Source of the DNA: an uncultured Gammaproteobacteria bacterium
GTDB lineage: Bacteria > Pseudomonadota > Gammaproteobacteria > Eutrophobiales > Eutrophobiaceae
Length of the DNA: 64,000 bases
Assembly (NCBI GenBank): GCA_943788005.1
Contig: CALSOP010000002.1
Span: 712,573-776,572 of the forward strand
Direction: 5' to 3'
Shown piece after piece: positions 18,304 through 27,463 of this stretch; within the stretch, counting starts at the first letter, position 1, and every line of letters begins with the position of its first letter. Made by a program: the position numbers and the translations under genes. Under the pieces are notes generated by a model. The model was given only the letters and a program-made list of their open reading frames with translations, did not search any database and was not told where the DNA came from.

Positions 18304-19599
18304 TTATTTCAAAAACGGACCCCATGCGGGCTCACGAACATCACCCTGCTGTAAACCAAGACGTTGATGAATTCGTCCATCAGTCGAAACGGCGGCTAAT
18401 TGTGCACCACGCACACCGGTTGTTGCATAAATAATCATGCCTCCATTCGGTGCAAAACTCGGTGATTCATCCAATTTTGCATTGGTTAATGTGTTTATGT
18501 AGCCATTACTAAGATCAAGTAGGCCGATATGATACGAACCATTAACCGCGTGTACTAGAGTAATAAATTTACCGTCTGGCGAATAGGCAGGACGTACATT
18601 GTAATTGCCTTCAAAGCTGACACGTTTGGGTCGGCCGCCGCGTATATCCATCTCATAGATTTGTGGACCACCACTGCGGTCAGATGTAAATGCCAATTTT
18701 CGTCCGTCGGGAGACCATGTTGGCTCTGTATCGATACCACTATGATTGGTCATGCGTGTTAAAGACTTTGAGTGCAAACTCATTATGTAGATTTCAGTAT
18801 TTCCATCTTTAGACAAAGTCATTGCTAATCGCGATCCCTCAGGGGACCAGTCTGGCGCGCTGTTGATTCCTTCAAATGCCGCAACTCGCTCGCGTTTACC
18901 CGTCAAAATATCTTGAACATAAATTGCTGAGTTCCTTCCTTCAAAGGACACATAGGCGATTTTCTTTCCATTGGGAGACCAAGCAGGAGACAGTAATGGC
19001 TCCGGAGATTCGAGTAATATCTGTGCATTGTAACCATCCGCATCAGCGATTTGCAGCGTGTGAATCTTTTTATTTTTAACCTTTTTTACTGTTATATAGG
19101 CAACGCGCGTATCAAACGCACCTGCTGTGCCCGTGAGTTTTTCAAAAACGATATCGCTTATTTGGTGAGCAACTCGGCGTAATAAATTTGGTTTGGCTGG
19201 AATTCTAAACCCGGCTATTTGTTTTCCACGGTAAACATCGATCAATCGAAAGCTAACATCGTAATCACCGTTCTCTGTTTGAGTTAGATTGCCAATAAGG
19301 ATATTTTCCATACCCAATTTGCGCCAGTCATTAAAATTGATAGCATCAAACTCAGTCGGGCGTTGTGGCAGATCAAGATCATCCATGACATCAAAACGGC
19401 CGCTTCTTTTCAGATCATCAGTAATTACTTTAGTTAAATCGACAGGAGCTACACTACCAGCTTGTGACCAACTAAAAGGTACTATGGCGATTGGTAACGC
19501 CTGCTCAATTCCCTGAGTGATTTTAATATCAAGCACCGCTTGTGCTTGTAACGATACAAACATCAAACCAGCAATTAATAGTTTAAACATGGCTTTCAT
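18304..19599 (-). CDS. tolB: Tol-Pal system periplasmic protein TolB
   Basis: 431 residues with a signal peptide (LLIAGLMFVSLQAQA). An N-terminal TolB domain (about 25-165) is followed by a six-bladed beta-propeller; the blade motifs are easy to see as LSPAWSPNGKKIAYVSF, SAPDWSPEGSRLAM, TEPTWSPDGRKLAFTS, VRPAYSPDGKFITLV and ESPSFAPNGGMIIYA. TolB releases Pal for relocation to the division site. It sits between tolA and pal in the standard order. Confidence 0.97.
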   Translation of the reverse strand: MKAMFKLLIAGLMFVSLQAQAVLDIKITQGIEQALPIAIVPFSWSQAGSVAPVDLTKVITDDLKRSGRFDVMDDLDLPQRPTEFDAINFNDWRKLGMENILIGNLTQTENGDYDVSFRLIDVYRGKQIAGFRIPAKPNLLRRVAHQISDIVFEKLTGTAGAFDTRVAYITVKKVKNKKIHTLQIADADGYNAQILLESPEPLLSPAWSPNGKKIAYVSFEGRNSAIYVQDILTGKRERVAAFEGINSAPDWSPEGSRLAMTLSKDGNTEIYIMSLHSKSLTRMTNHSGIDTEPTWSPDGRKLAFTSDRSGGPQIYEMDIRGGRPKRVSFEGNYNVRPAYSPDGKFITLVHAVNGSYHIGLLDLSNGYINTLTNAKLDESPSFAPNGGMIIYATTGVRGAQLAAVSTDGRIHQRLGLQQGDVREPAWGPFLK

Positions 19600-19614
19600 A
19601 ATCTAGGTATTTTC

Positions 19615-20496
19615 CTATGGCTCAAATGTAAATCGAATATTGCGCATTTTTTCAAATAAACGAATCTCTTCAGGAACTGGCAATGGTGATGCTAAATAAA
19701 CAGATTTTTGAGCACGGGTATCAAATAAATCATTGCCACTGGATTTTACAATAGAAGCTTCAACAACTTTACCACCTTCAAGCATCCGAATCAGGATAAT
19801 GCACGACAGACCATCAGGCAGATTGAGTTTATTAAAATTATTTTCAACTGCTCTTATTATTAGTCCCTGATATTTTTGAATCGTCGTCAGATCGCGTTCT
19901 TGTTGTTCTACCTCTAACTCGGCATCAAGCTGATCTTGTAATGCCTTTTCTTGTTCTTTACGTTTTTTCTCTTCTGCCGCTTTCCGTTTATCTTCTTCTT
20001 TTTTCTTTTGATCGGCTTCCTGCTTTTTCTTTTCAGCTTCTATTTTCCTGGTCTCTTCTTCAACTTTCTTTTTCTTTTCTTCTTCGAGTTTTGTTTTTTT
20101 CTCAAGTTCCTTTTTTTCTTTTTCCAGCTTTTTAATACGCGCTTCTTCTATTTTCCGTTTATTGGTTTCCTGTTCTTTTTTCTTTTTTATATCTTTCAGC
20201 TTTTTTTCTTCTGCCAGTCGTTTTTTCTTTGCATCATCTGCTTTTTTCTCAAGATCCTTCTGGCGTTTTATCTCTTTTGCTATTTTTTCATCGTCCTGTT
20301 TTTTTAAACGCTTGAGTTCTAACTCAACTTGTTTTTTGTCAACCGCCGCCGCTTTGACAATATTAACAATAGGTTTTGGTGGCGGTGTAGGTTTCGGTGA
20401 GAACTCAAAACTGAATACCAAGACTGCACCTAAAACAAGATGCAGAATAATTGATAGTACTAATGACCTGGAAGTCAGAAACCAGTTTGCTTGCAT
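19615..20496 (-). CDS. tolA: Tol-Pal system protein TolA
   Basis: 293 residues. One N-terminal membrane helix (about 11-29, LVLSIILHLVLGAVLVFSF) precedes a long Lys/Glu/Ala-rich helical domain (about 50-205) and a C-terminal TonB-like domain (about 210-293, with SCIILIRMLEGGKVVEASIV and GNDLFDTRAQKSVY). TolA spans the periplasm and transmits force from TolQR to TolB/Pal. The helical domain is encoded by almost pure purine on the coding strand, which produces long spurious open frames on the other strand. Confidence 0.94.
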   Translation of the reverse strand: MQANWFLTSRSLVLSIILHLVLGAVLVFSFEFSPKPTPPPKPIVNIVKAAAVDKKQVELELKRLKKQDDEKIAKEIKRQKDLEKKADDAKKKRLAEEKKLKDIKKKKEQETNKRKIEEARIKKLEKEKKELEKKTKLEEEKKKKVEEETRKIEAEKKKQEADQKKKEEDKRKAAEEKKRKEQEKALQDQLDAELEVEQQERDLTTIQKYQGLIIRAVENNFNKLNLPDGLSCIILIRMLEGGKVVEASIVKSSGNDLFDTRAQKSVYLASPLPVPEEIRLFEKMRNIRFTFEP

Positions 20497-20497
20497 A

Positions 20498-20920
20498 TTA
20501 ATTTTCAGGAGGATCAGTGATCATGCCAACAGACGGCACACCGGCCTGCTGGAGCAAGGTCATAACTTGAACAACATGACCGTAGGCAACATTTGTATCA
20601 CCGCCGATAAGGACTGGTATACCAGGCTGGTATTTTAATAAGGCACTCACACGATTTAATAATACGTCTGCAGCTATGGGTTTGTCTTGATCTTCGCCAT
20701 AGTTAATAAAATAATTTCCATCTTTATCAACATTTACAATTACGGGTTCTTTCTCATTAGGTAGCAATGGTGATGATGGCGCCTGTGGTAGATCTACTTT
20801 TACACCCTGACTTAGCAATGGTGCTGTCACCATGAAAATAATCAATAACACCAACATAACATCAATGTAGGGAACAACATTGATCTCAGACATCGGCCGT
20901 TTTTTAATTCGTTGTCTCAT
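20498..20920 (-). CDS. tolR: Tol-Pal system protein TolR
   Basis: 140 residues of the ExbD/TolR family. The N-terminal helix (about 13-37, INVVPYIDVMLVLLIIFMVT) carries the conserved Asp that handles protons together with TolQ. The periplasmic domain has the usual VNVDKDGNYFIN and VLIGGDTNVAYGHVV strands. It is one base from tolA and 9 bp after tolQ, so it is tightly coupled. Confidence 0.96.
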   Translation of the reverse strand: MRQRIKKRPMSEINVVPYIDVMLVLLIIFMVTAPLLSQGVKVDLPQAPSSPLLPNEKEPVIVNVDKDGNYFINYGEDQDKPIAADVLLNRVSALLKYQPGIPVLIGGDTNVAYGHVVQVMTLLQQAGVPSVGMITDPPEN

Positions 20921-20929
20921 GGGTTTTTA

Positions 20930-21604
20930 TTAACTATGCGCATGCCTATTCAAGATTGACGCAAACTCTTCCATAAAGTTGTCATAACGATTAATCAATC
21001 GCTCAACATCATAGGAGTATCGGTTATAGGCAATAACAGCCGGTATTGCAGCAAACAAGCCCATTGCTGTTGCAATCAAGGCTTCACTAATACCCGGCGC
21101 CACCATAGATATAGTCGCTTGTTGAACTGTACCAAGCGCCTGAAAACTGTTCATGATTCCCCAGACGGTCCCAAATAGACCGATGTACGGACTGGTTGAG
21201 CCAACCGTTGCGAGGAAAGAAAGGTTTGTTTCAAGATGATCCATTTCTTTATTCATGGCTATACGCATGGCGCGCTGCGAACTATCTACAATGTTTTCCG
21301 GGTCAATTTTATCCTGATTACGAGAACGCGCGAATTCTTTGAAGCCCGCTTCAAATATCTTTTCCATACCACTCGGCTCATAACGTTTTGCGGAGACACG
21401 TGTATACAAGGGGCTGAGATCTTCAACAGACCAGAAACGTTCTTCAAATAAATCGGCATCATTTCTTGCCCGTTTAAGCAAGAGTCGTTTATTAAATATC
21501 ATGGTCCAAGAAACCAACGATGCTAATACAAGTATTAACATAACAAATTGAACTAGAAGACTAGCGTTCAGGATTAAATCAATGAATGAATGATCAGGTG
21601 TCAT
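20930..21604 (-). CDS. tolQ: Tol-Pal system protein TolQ
   Basis: 224 residues of the MotA/TolQ/ExbB family, with three membrane helices (about 12-35, 130-155 and 168-190). The conserved proton-channel region is GLFGTVWGIMNSFQALG, followed by ISEALIATAMGLFAAIPAVI. TolQ and TolR form the proton-driven stator for TolA. It is three bases downstream of ybgC, matching the E. coli operon. Confidence 0.96.
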   Translation of the reverse strand: MTPDHSFIDLILNASLLVQFVMLILVLASLVSWTMIFNKRLLLKRARNDADLFEERFWSVEDLSPLYTRVSAKRYEPSGMEKIFEAGFKEFARSRNQDKIDPENIVDSSQRAMRIAMNKEMDHLETNLSFLATVGSTSPYIGLFGTVWGIMNSFQALGTVQQATISMVAPGISEALIATAMGLFAAIPAVIAYNRYSYDVERLINRYDNFMEEFASILNRHAHS

Positions 21605-21607
21605 TAG

Positions 21608-22009
21608 TTAAGCTAACTCCATAAGTAATTTTTCAGGCATTGCCGATGCTTTTAATGTTATTGCGTTCAGGCAGGCAACTTTCACCTCTGCTTCTATTAA
21701 CAATTCGTTGTTCTTATTTTTTATTGCTTGTTTAAAGATCAAGCTTGCACCGCGTTTTTTTAATAAAGACGATGAGACCGTCAACAGGTCGTCTAAACAT
21801 GCCGGTTTAACATATTCTATACTTACATTTTTTACAGCGAATAAAATACCATGTGTATTCTTAAGCATCTCATGTTCATAGCCAACACTTCTTAACCATT
21901 CAGTGCGCGCGCGTTCCATGTAGCGTAAATAGTTTGCATAAAATACGATGCCCGCAGCGTCGGTATCTTCATAATAGACGCGTACCTGCCAATTAAATTT
22001 ACCAGGCAT
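21608..22009 (-). CDS. ybgC: Tol-Pal associated acyl-CoA thioesterase YbgC
   Basis: 133 residues of the 4-hydroxybenzoyl-CoA thioesterase-type hotdog fold. The catalytic Asp lies in YYEDTDAAGIVFYANYLRYM (about 11-30). The enzyme hydrolyses short acyl-CoA or acyl-ACP thioesters and heads the tol operon in most gammaproteobacteria, with an unclear link to envelope lipid. Here it lies between ruvB and tolQ, so the ruv and tol clusters read as one long minus-strand run. Confidence 0.94.
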   Translation of the reverse strand: MPGKFNWQVRVYYEDTDAAGIVFYANYLRYMERARTEWLRSVGYEHEMLKNTHGILFAVKNVSIEYVKPACLDDLLTVSSSLLKKRGASLIFKQAIKNKNNELLIEAEVKVACLNAITLKASAMPEKLLMELA

Positions 22010-22014
22010 ATCGT

Positions 22015-23070
22015 TTACTGGTCCTCTTCTTCAGCATCTTTAAATAAATCTGTATATTGAGGTGAGTCTTTAGGCATCTCCATGCCAAAATGCAACCAAG
22101 CCGTTTTTGTCGCCATTCTGCCTCTGGCAGTCCTCATCAAAAAACCCTGTTGGATTAAATAAGGTTCAAGGACATCTTCAATCGTGTCACGTTCTTCACT
22201 AATTGCGGCGGCCAAGCTATCAACACCTACTGGGCCACCATCAAATTTTTGTAGTATCGCTAACAATAACTTACGATCCATCATGTCAAAACCATGCGCA
22301 TCTACATTTAACATATCTAATGCTCGCGAGGATATGTCGTCGTTTATTTTGCCGTCCGCTTTTACCTGAGCGTAATCACGTACGCGTCGGAGTAAACGGT
22401 TTGCAATCCGAGGAGTGCCGCGAGATCGTGCTGCAATTTCTCCAGCGCCCTTACTATCAATTTCAACTTCAAGAATTCTCGCCGAGCGCCTGACGATTTC
22501 GCTTAACTCTTGTACAGAATAGAATTCTAGTCGTTGCACGATGCCAAAACGGTCGCGTAAAGGCGACGTTAATAATCCGGCACGCGTCGTTGCGCCGACT
22601 AAGGTAAATGGCGGCACGTCTAACTTAATCGCTCTTGCGGCGGGACCTTCACCAATCATGATGTCGATTTGATAGTCTTCCATCGCTGGATATAACACCT
22701 CTTCGACGACGGGACTTAATCGATGTATCTCATCTATGAATAACACATCATTGGGCTCAAGGTTGGTTAACAAGGCAGCCAGATCTCCTGGCCGTTCTAA
22801 TACGGGACCAGAAGTCTGCCGCATATTGACATTCATCTCATTGGCAATGATATGAGCTAGTGTCGTTTTACCCAAGCCGGGCGGACCAAAGATTAATACA
22901 TGGTCTAGCGATTCTGCACGTTGCCTGGCAGCGCCAATAAAAATCTCCATTTGTTCATGCACAGATATTTGCCCGAGATAATCTTGCAGGTACTTTGGGC
23001 GTAAAGCATTATCAGCAACATCGTCTTCGGCTGAGTTTTGGGGTGAAATAACTTCGTTTGGTTCGACCAT
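22015..23070 (-). CDS. ruvB: Holliday junction branch migration DNA helicase RuvB
   Basis: 351 residues of AAA+ type. Walker A is [12 protein letters not shown] (about 61-72), Walker B is [11 protein letters not shown], sensor I is [20 protein letters not shown] (contains the arginine finger), and the C-terminal winged helix has [16 protein letters not shown]. RuvB pumps DNA through the RuvA-bound junction. The gene is separated from ruvA by 140 bases with an inverted repeat, so it may be transcribed partly on its own. Confidence 0.97.
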   Translation of the reverse strand: MVEPNEVISPQNSAEDDVADNALRPKYLQDYLGQISVHEQMEIFIGAARQRAESLDHVLIFGPPGLGKTTLAHIIANEMNVNMRQTSGPVLERPGDLAALLTNLEPNDVLFIDEIHRLSPVVEEVLYPAMEDYQIDIMIGEGPAARAIKLDVPPFTLVGATTRAGLLTSPLRDRFGIVQRLEFYSVQELSEIVRRSARILEVEIDSKGAGEIAARSRGTPRIANRLLRRVRDYAQVKADGKINDDISSRALDMLNVDAHGFDMMDRKLLLAILQKFDGGPVGVDSLAAAISEERDTIEDVLEPYLIQQGFLMRTARGRMATKTAWLHFGMEMPKDSPQYTDLFKDAEEEDQ

Positions 23071-23097
23071 GTCGGGTGCCTATTTTCCCTGTAAACG

Positions 23098-23125
23098 GAT
23101 CATTACGCCAGTCGGGTTAATGATC
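23098..23125. promoter_or_regulatory. Inverted repeat upstream of ruvB
   Basis: GATCATTA and TAATGATC form perfect 8-base arms around a 12-base spacer, 28 bases ahead of the ruvB start in the ruvA-ruvB gap. It could be an operator or a leader hairpin. It does not match the LexA box CTGT-N8-ACAG. Confidence 0.3.
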
Positions 23126-23210
23126 TCTATTTAAAACTCAAAAAATGACAAAGTTGTGCCTAGAAAAGGGCAATCTACTGAATATTACTCTTGATCAACT
23201 TTAATCCGAT

Positions 23211-23810
23211 TTATTTTTTAACCGAGCTTTTTAATGCCTCGCGTATTAGTTCTTCACTACTCATGTCATCACTAGCTACGGCGAGTACGAAACGACTGGC
23301 CTCTGGCGGCTTGTAGCCCAGACCGATCAATGCGCTAACTGCCTCATTGACTGGATCATTCGCAATGCTCGGGGTGTCGCTATTTCGTGAAACTGACATT
23401 GTTGGCAGCCCATCAAGACGATCACGCATCTCAACGATTAAACGCTCAGCTGTCTTTTTACCGACCCCCGGTAATTTAGTAAGTCTTGCAGAATCATTAT
23501 TCTGCACACATTGGGCAAACTCATCTGCCTCAATGCCAGACAAGATAGTCAGCCCCATTTTAGCGCCAACGCCATTTACCTTTATCAAGGTGCGAAACAA
23601 GTGGCGTTCATCTTCAGTCGCAAAACCAAACAGTAAATGGGCATCATCTCGGATAACTAGATGAGTGAATATCTCAACTTCATTTTTAACTTCAGGCAGC
23701 GCATAAAATGTTGTCATCGGTGCTTCAATTTCATAACCGACACCCTGGACATCCAATAACAACAGCGGCGGCTGTTTTTTTATGATGATGCCACGCAGAA
23801 AGCCGATCAT
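23211..23810 (-). CDS. ruvA: Holliday junction branch migration complex subunit RuvA
   Basis: 199 residues. Domain I is an OB fold ([20 protein letters not shown]), domain II has two helix-hairpin-helix motifs (NGVGAKMGLTILSG, LPGVGKKTAERLIVEMRDRL), and domain III (about 150-199) contacts RuvB (ALIGLGYKPPEASRFV). RuvA tetramers hold the four-way junction. Its start overlaps the ruvC stop by 4 bp. Confidence 0.96.
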   Translation of the reverse strand: MIGFLRGIIIKKQPPLLLLDVQGVGYEIEAPMTTFYALPEVKNEVEIFTHLVIRDDAHLLFGFATEDERHLFRTLIKVNGVGAKMGLTILSGIEADEFAQCVQNNDSARLTKLPGVGKKTAERLIVEMRDRLDGLPTMSVSRNSDTPSIANDPVNEAVSALIGLGYKPPEASRFVLAVASDDMSSEELIREALKSSVKK

Positions 23811-24325
23811 TGTAGTCTTCCATAGCGTATGCCCGCCACGCCTTGCATGCGTAACAAGCCTTCACGTGAGTTTGCATGGCAAAGCGCAATCGCTAATGCA
23901 TCAGCCGCATCGGCTTTGGGTTTTTTATCTAGGCATAGCAGAATTTTAATCATGTGCTGCACCTGTTCTTTTGCGGCATGTCCTTTACCAACAGTGGCTT
24001 GTTTAACTTGATTGGCCGTATATTCATAAACCGGCAAATCCTGTATTGCACTAGCTGCAATAGCCACACCGCGTGCCTGACCAAGTTTAATCGCAGAATC
24101 CGCATTACGGTTCATGAATATTTTTTCAATTGATACTTCTGCGGGTTGATATTCATGAATTACATTTACAATACCTTCATGAATCATTCTTAGTTTATCG
24201 GCAAGTGTTTCGCCGCTGATTTTGATGACACCATTGCCAATGTGTTTAGCGTGGTTTCCTTGCGAGTCTATAATCCCATAACCTGTGTTAATTGAGCCGG
24301 GGTCTATTCCTAAAATGCGAATCAA
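23807..24325 (-). CDS. ruvC: Crossover junction endodeoxyribonuclease RuvC
   Basis: 172 residues of the RNase H-like resolvase fold. The first catalytic Asp is in [14 protein letters not shown] (Asp8), a Glu lies in [20 protein letters not shown], and the C-terminal acidic pair lies in [15 protein letters not shown] (about 136-150). RuvC cuts Holliday junctions symmetrically. It overlaps yebC and ruvA by 4 bp each, so yebC-ruvC-ruvA form one translational chain. Confidence 0.96.
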   Translation of the reverse strand: MIRILGIDPGSINTGYGIIDSQGNHAKHIGNGVIKISGETLADKLRMIHEGIVNVIHEYQPAEVSIEKIFMNRNADSAIKLGQARGVAIAASAIQDLPVYEYTANQVKQATVGKGHAAKEQVQHMIKILLCLDKKPKADAADALAIALCHANSREGLLRMQGVAGIRYGRLQ

Positions 24326-25068
24326 TTTAACTCAGCCAGCACTTCATCAGGTATCTCTGCATTTGAATAAACCTTTTGGACATCATCCAGATCTTCCAGT
24401 ACATCCAGCAGTTTTAACATGCTTTCTGCGCCTTTTTTATCAAGGTCGCATGAGGTCGAGGCACGCATAGTGATTTCTGCATTTTCTGGTTCTAAACCAC
24501 CTGCTATTAGGGCGTCTTTGGTGTCAACAAAACTATCTGGTTCAGTAATCACCTCAATGGACCCATCGTCATTCGTAATAATGTCATCTGCCCCGCCATC
24601 TAATGCAACTTCCATGACGGTGTCTTCATCAAGGCCGCTAGCAAATGAGATTAGCCCCACTTTTGTAAAGAGATAGGCGACGGAACCGTCAGTACCCAGA
24701 TTGCCTCCGTGCTTGGAAAAGGCATGACGAACTTCAGAGACGGTTCGGTTTTTATTATCGGTCATGGTTTCGACTAAAACAGCAACACCGCCTGGGCCAT
24801 AACCTTCATATCGAAGTTCTTCTACATTATCGCTTTCGCTATCCCCCGCCCCGCGACTGACAGCCCGTTCGATGGTATCTTTGGGCATGCTTAGGGATTT
24901 AGCGGTATCAATTGCCGCTCGTAGTCTGGGGTTAGCATCAGGATCGCCACCGCCCAGCTTTGCAGCGATGGTGACTTCGCGAATGAGTTTTGTGAAAAGT
25001 TTGCCGCGTTTGGCATCTTGTTTGCCTTTGCGGTGCTGGATGTTAGCCCACTTACTATGACCTGCCAT
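24322..25068 (-). CDS. yebC: YebC/PmpR-family protein (DUF28)
   Basis: 248 residues starting [20 protein letters not shown], the family signature, with [20 protein letters not shown] in the middle. Members were first described as transcriptional regulators, and more recent work on some links them to relief of ribosome stalling. Heading yebC-ruvCAB is the common gammaproteobacterial arrangement. It diverges from ppk2 across a 216-base gap. Confidence 0.95.
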   Translation of the reverse strand: MAGHSKWANIQHRKGKQDAKRGKLFTKLIREVTIAAKLGGGDPDANPRLRAAIDTAKSLSMPKDTIERAVSRGAGDSESDNVEELRYEGYGPGGVAVLVETMTDNKNRTVSEVRHAFSKHGGNLGTDGSVAYLFTKVGLISFASGLDEDTVMEVALDGGADDIITNDDGSIEVITEPDSFVDTKDALIAGGLEPENAEITMRASTSCDLDKKGAESMLKLLDVLEDLDDVQKVYSNAEIPDEVLAELN

Positions 25069-25284
25069 TAATAAATTCCGTGCTGATTGAGTTTTTTGTA
25101 GAAAGAGATTCTAACATTCATGTTCAATATGCCCAAGACGCGTCTGGTAGCTTTAGGTCGAATAAAACATAATTACACAATGAATTGTCTAGTTTTGTTC
25201 TAGATCAATTTTCGGACCTTCGGATCGAAGTATTATTCATCGATGAATTTTTAAATATTTTATAAATTGGAAGAGGAATTGGTT

Positions 25285-26277
25285 ATGGCAAACGGGAAAG
25301 CAAAAATTAAACAAGAAAATGAAACTCTGGCAAGCGCTGAAAAAGTGACAAACACTAAGAAACCCAAGAAAAGTGTTTCCCGTGCGCGTACCGGCGCGGT
25401 TTTACATGAGCTTGCTGAAAAACGCCATAACCCTGATGAGATTCGCCGGGCATTTGAGACAGGCGAATACCCTTATAGCTCCAAAATGGGCAGAGCGGCT
25501 TATGAAAAACAAAAAGCAATGCTGCAGGTTGAATTGATTAAAGCTCAGCAATGGGTGAAAGAGTCAGGGCAAAAGATAGTTTTATTATTTGAAGGACGCG
25601 ATGCCGCAGGAAAAGGGGGCACCATTAAGCGTTATATGGAACATATGAACCCGCGAAGTGCACGTGTTGTGGCGCTAGAAAAACCCACGGCAGAAGAAAG
25701 CGGTCAATGGTATTTCCAACGTTATATTAATAATTTGCCAACAACAGGAGAGATTGTGCTGTTTGATCGCTCTTGGTACAACCGGGCTGGCGTCGAGCGC
25801 GTAATGGGGTTTTGTAAACCCACAGAATATCTTGAATTCATGCGTCAAACGCCTCAACTAGAGCAAATGTTTGTACGTAGTGGTGTCCGCATGTTCAAGT
25901 ACTGGTTTTCAATTACCCGTGAGGAGCAGGCTCGTCGTTTTGCTTCTCGTAGTGGCGACCCACTTAAACAGTGGAAACTGTCACCAATTGATAAGGCCTC
26001 CGTTGACCGTTGGGATGATTACACTGAGGCCAAAGAGGCTATGTTTTTTTACACAGATACGGCAGATGCGCCTTGGCATATTGTTAAGTCAGATGATAAA
26101 AAACGCGCGCGTTTGAACTGTATGCGGCATTTCCTCTGGAATCTGCCTTATCCTGATAAGGATCCTCATGTAGTGCATCAGCCAGATCCATTAATTGTAG
26201 GTTCAGGCAGTCATGTTGTGCATGCCAGCGAACATATACTCGGCAAGAGTCTGCATCCAGAAACTCGACGCAAATAG
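25285..26277 (+). CDS. ppk2: Polyphosphate kinase 2, class I type
   Basis: 330 residues from the ATG at 25285, which has AGAGGA about nine bases upstream; the frame extends to a TTG at 25267. Walker A is FEGRDAAGKGGTIKRYMEHM, followed by QWYFQRYINNLPTTGEIVLF and the lid/Walker B region DRSWYNRAGVERVMGFC. PPK2 class I enzymes phosphorylate nucleoside diphosphates with polyphosphate. The basic N-terminus (first 50 residues) looks disordered. It converges with nadA. With the PPi-PFK and H+-PPase further on, it fits a cell that makes broad use of phosphoanhydrides other than ATP (inference). Confidence 0.93.
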   Translation: MANGKAKIKQENETLASAEKVTNTKKPKKSVSRARTGAVLHELAEKRHNPDEIRRAFETGEYPYSSKMGRAAYEKQKAMLQVELIKAQQWVKESGQKIVLLFEGRDAAGKGGTIKRYMEHMNPRSARVVALEKPTAEESGQWYFQRYINNLPTTGEIVLFDRSWYNRAGVERVMGFCKPTEYLEFMRQTPQLEQMFVRSGVRMFKYWFSITREEQARRFASRSGDPLKQWKLSPIDKASVDRWDDYTEAKEAMFFYTDTADAPWHIVKSDDKKRARLNCMRHFLWNLPYPDKDPHVVHQPDPLIVGSGSHVVHASEHILGKSLHPETRRK

Positions 26278-26330
26278 TTTAGAGTGCTTGGTTATTGTAA
26301 TATTTTGATGCTGGGGGCGTTTAGTGCTAA

Positions 26331-27404
26331 TTAAGCGTCCCCCGCCAGCTTCTTCTGTTCCTTGGTAAAATCAAGCAAGCGTTGGATAGAGCGTTGAGCT
26401 CGCTGGGCGATATCAACTTCTACGAATACTTCATTTTCCCCGGATTCTAAAACCTGAGACAATTTGCGAAGACTATTCATCGCCATCCAGGGACAGTGTG
26501 CACAACTAATACAGGTTGCGCTTTTCCCTGCGGTTGGGGCTTCTATTAATATTTTATCGGGAGCAGCCTGCTTCATCTTATGGAAAATGCCGTTATCCGT
26601 CGCCACAATAAATTCTTTCGCATCCATCTCGGTTACGGCCTTAATGATACCTGTGGTGGAACTAACCAGATCCGCCTGCGCAATAACAGAAGCTGGTGAT
26701 TCGGGATGGACGAGTACTTTTGCATCGGGATGATGCTCTCTTAATGCTTCCAGTTCTTTTCCCTTGAATTCTTCATGGACGATACAAGCACCTTGCCAGA
26801 TCATCATGTCTGCCCCCGTTTCTTTCTGGACATAATCGCCAAGGTATTTATCTGGCGCCCAAATTATTTTTTTACCTTCTGCTGCGAGATGTTTAATAAC
26901 GTCTACGGCGCTACCTGAAGTGACCATCCAGTCTGCACGGGCCTTGACTGCAGCACTGGTATTGGCATAAACGACAACGGTATGATCTGGATGCGCATCA
27001 CAAAAGGCGGAGAACTCATCTCCTGGGCAACCAAGGTCTAATGAACAGTTGGCATTTAAATCCGGCATTAAAATGCGTTTTTCAGGATTAAGTATTTTTG
27101 CTGTCTCACCCATAAATTTCACGCCACAAACGACGAGGGTTTTTGCATCCGATTCATGACCAAATCGAGCCATATCCAGTGAGTCGGAAACATAACCGCC
27201 GGTTTCATCGGCCAGGATTTGCAGATCAGGCTCAGTGTAATAGTGCGCAACTAATACTGCGTTTCGTTGTTTAAGCTGTGATTTGATTTTTTGAGTTAAT
27301 ACAGCACGTTCGTCATCGCTGATCTCTTCAACGACCGTGACAGGAATCTGCTCTTTTGGCAGACTGTAAGAACGATTGATTGTGGTTTCAGAGGTCATAC
27401 TCAA
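26331..27404 (-). CDS. nadA: Quinolinate synthase A
   Basis: 357 residues, the long proteobacterial form. The 4Fe-4S ligands are visible in [37 protein letters not shown] and [34 protein letters not shown] near the N-terminus binds substrate. NadA condenses iminoaspartate and DHAP to quinolinate. The 3' end overlaps a G/C-rich inverted repeat shared with the ppk2 3' side. The ATG at 27404 or the one at 27398 may be used. Confidence 0.95.
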   Translation of the reverse strand: MSMTSETTINRSYSLPKEQIPVTVVEEISDDERAVLTQKIKSQLKQRNAVLVAHYYTEPDLQILADETGGYVSDSLDMARFGHESDAKTLVVCGVKFMGETAKILNPEKRILMPDLNANCSLDLGCPGDEFSAFCDAHPDHTVVVYANTSAAVKARADWMVTSGSAVDVIKHLAAEGKKIIWAPDKYLGDYVQKETGADMMIWQGACIVHEEFKGKELEALREHHPDAKVLVHPESPASVIAQADLVSSTTGIIKAVTEMDAKEFIVATDNGIFHKMKQAAPDKILIEAPTAGKSATCISCAHCPWMAMNSLRKLSQVLESGENEVFVEVDIAQRAQRSIQRLLDFTKEQKKLAGDA

Positions 27405-27463
27405 AACTTTGGCTCACGTAATCTCGTTAAACAAGCAAAGGCGCTATTGTAGTTGGTTTGGAA

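Noticed and set aside
19941-20638. Long Phe/Ser-rich open frames on the plus strand opposite tolA and tolR
   Set aside because: They are antisense shadows of the purine-rich TolA helix and of TolR; the products are low-complexity Phe/Leu/Ser and lack ribosome sites.
26310-26345. G/C inverted repeat GGGGGCG...CG-CCCCC at the ppk2/nadA junction as a terminator
   Set aside because: No T-run follows on either strand and part of it is nadA coding sequence.
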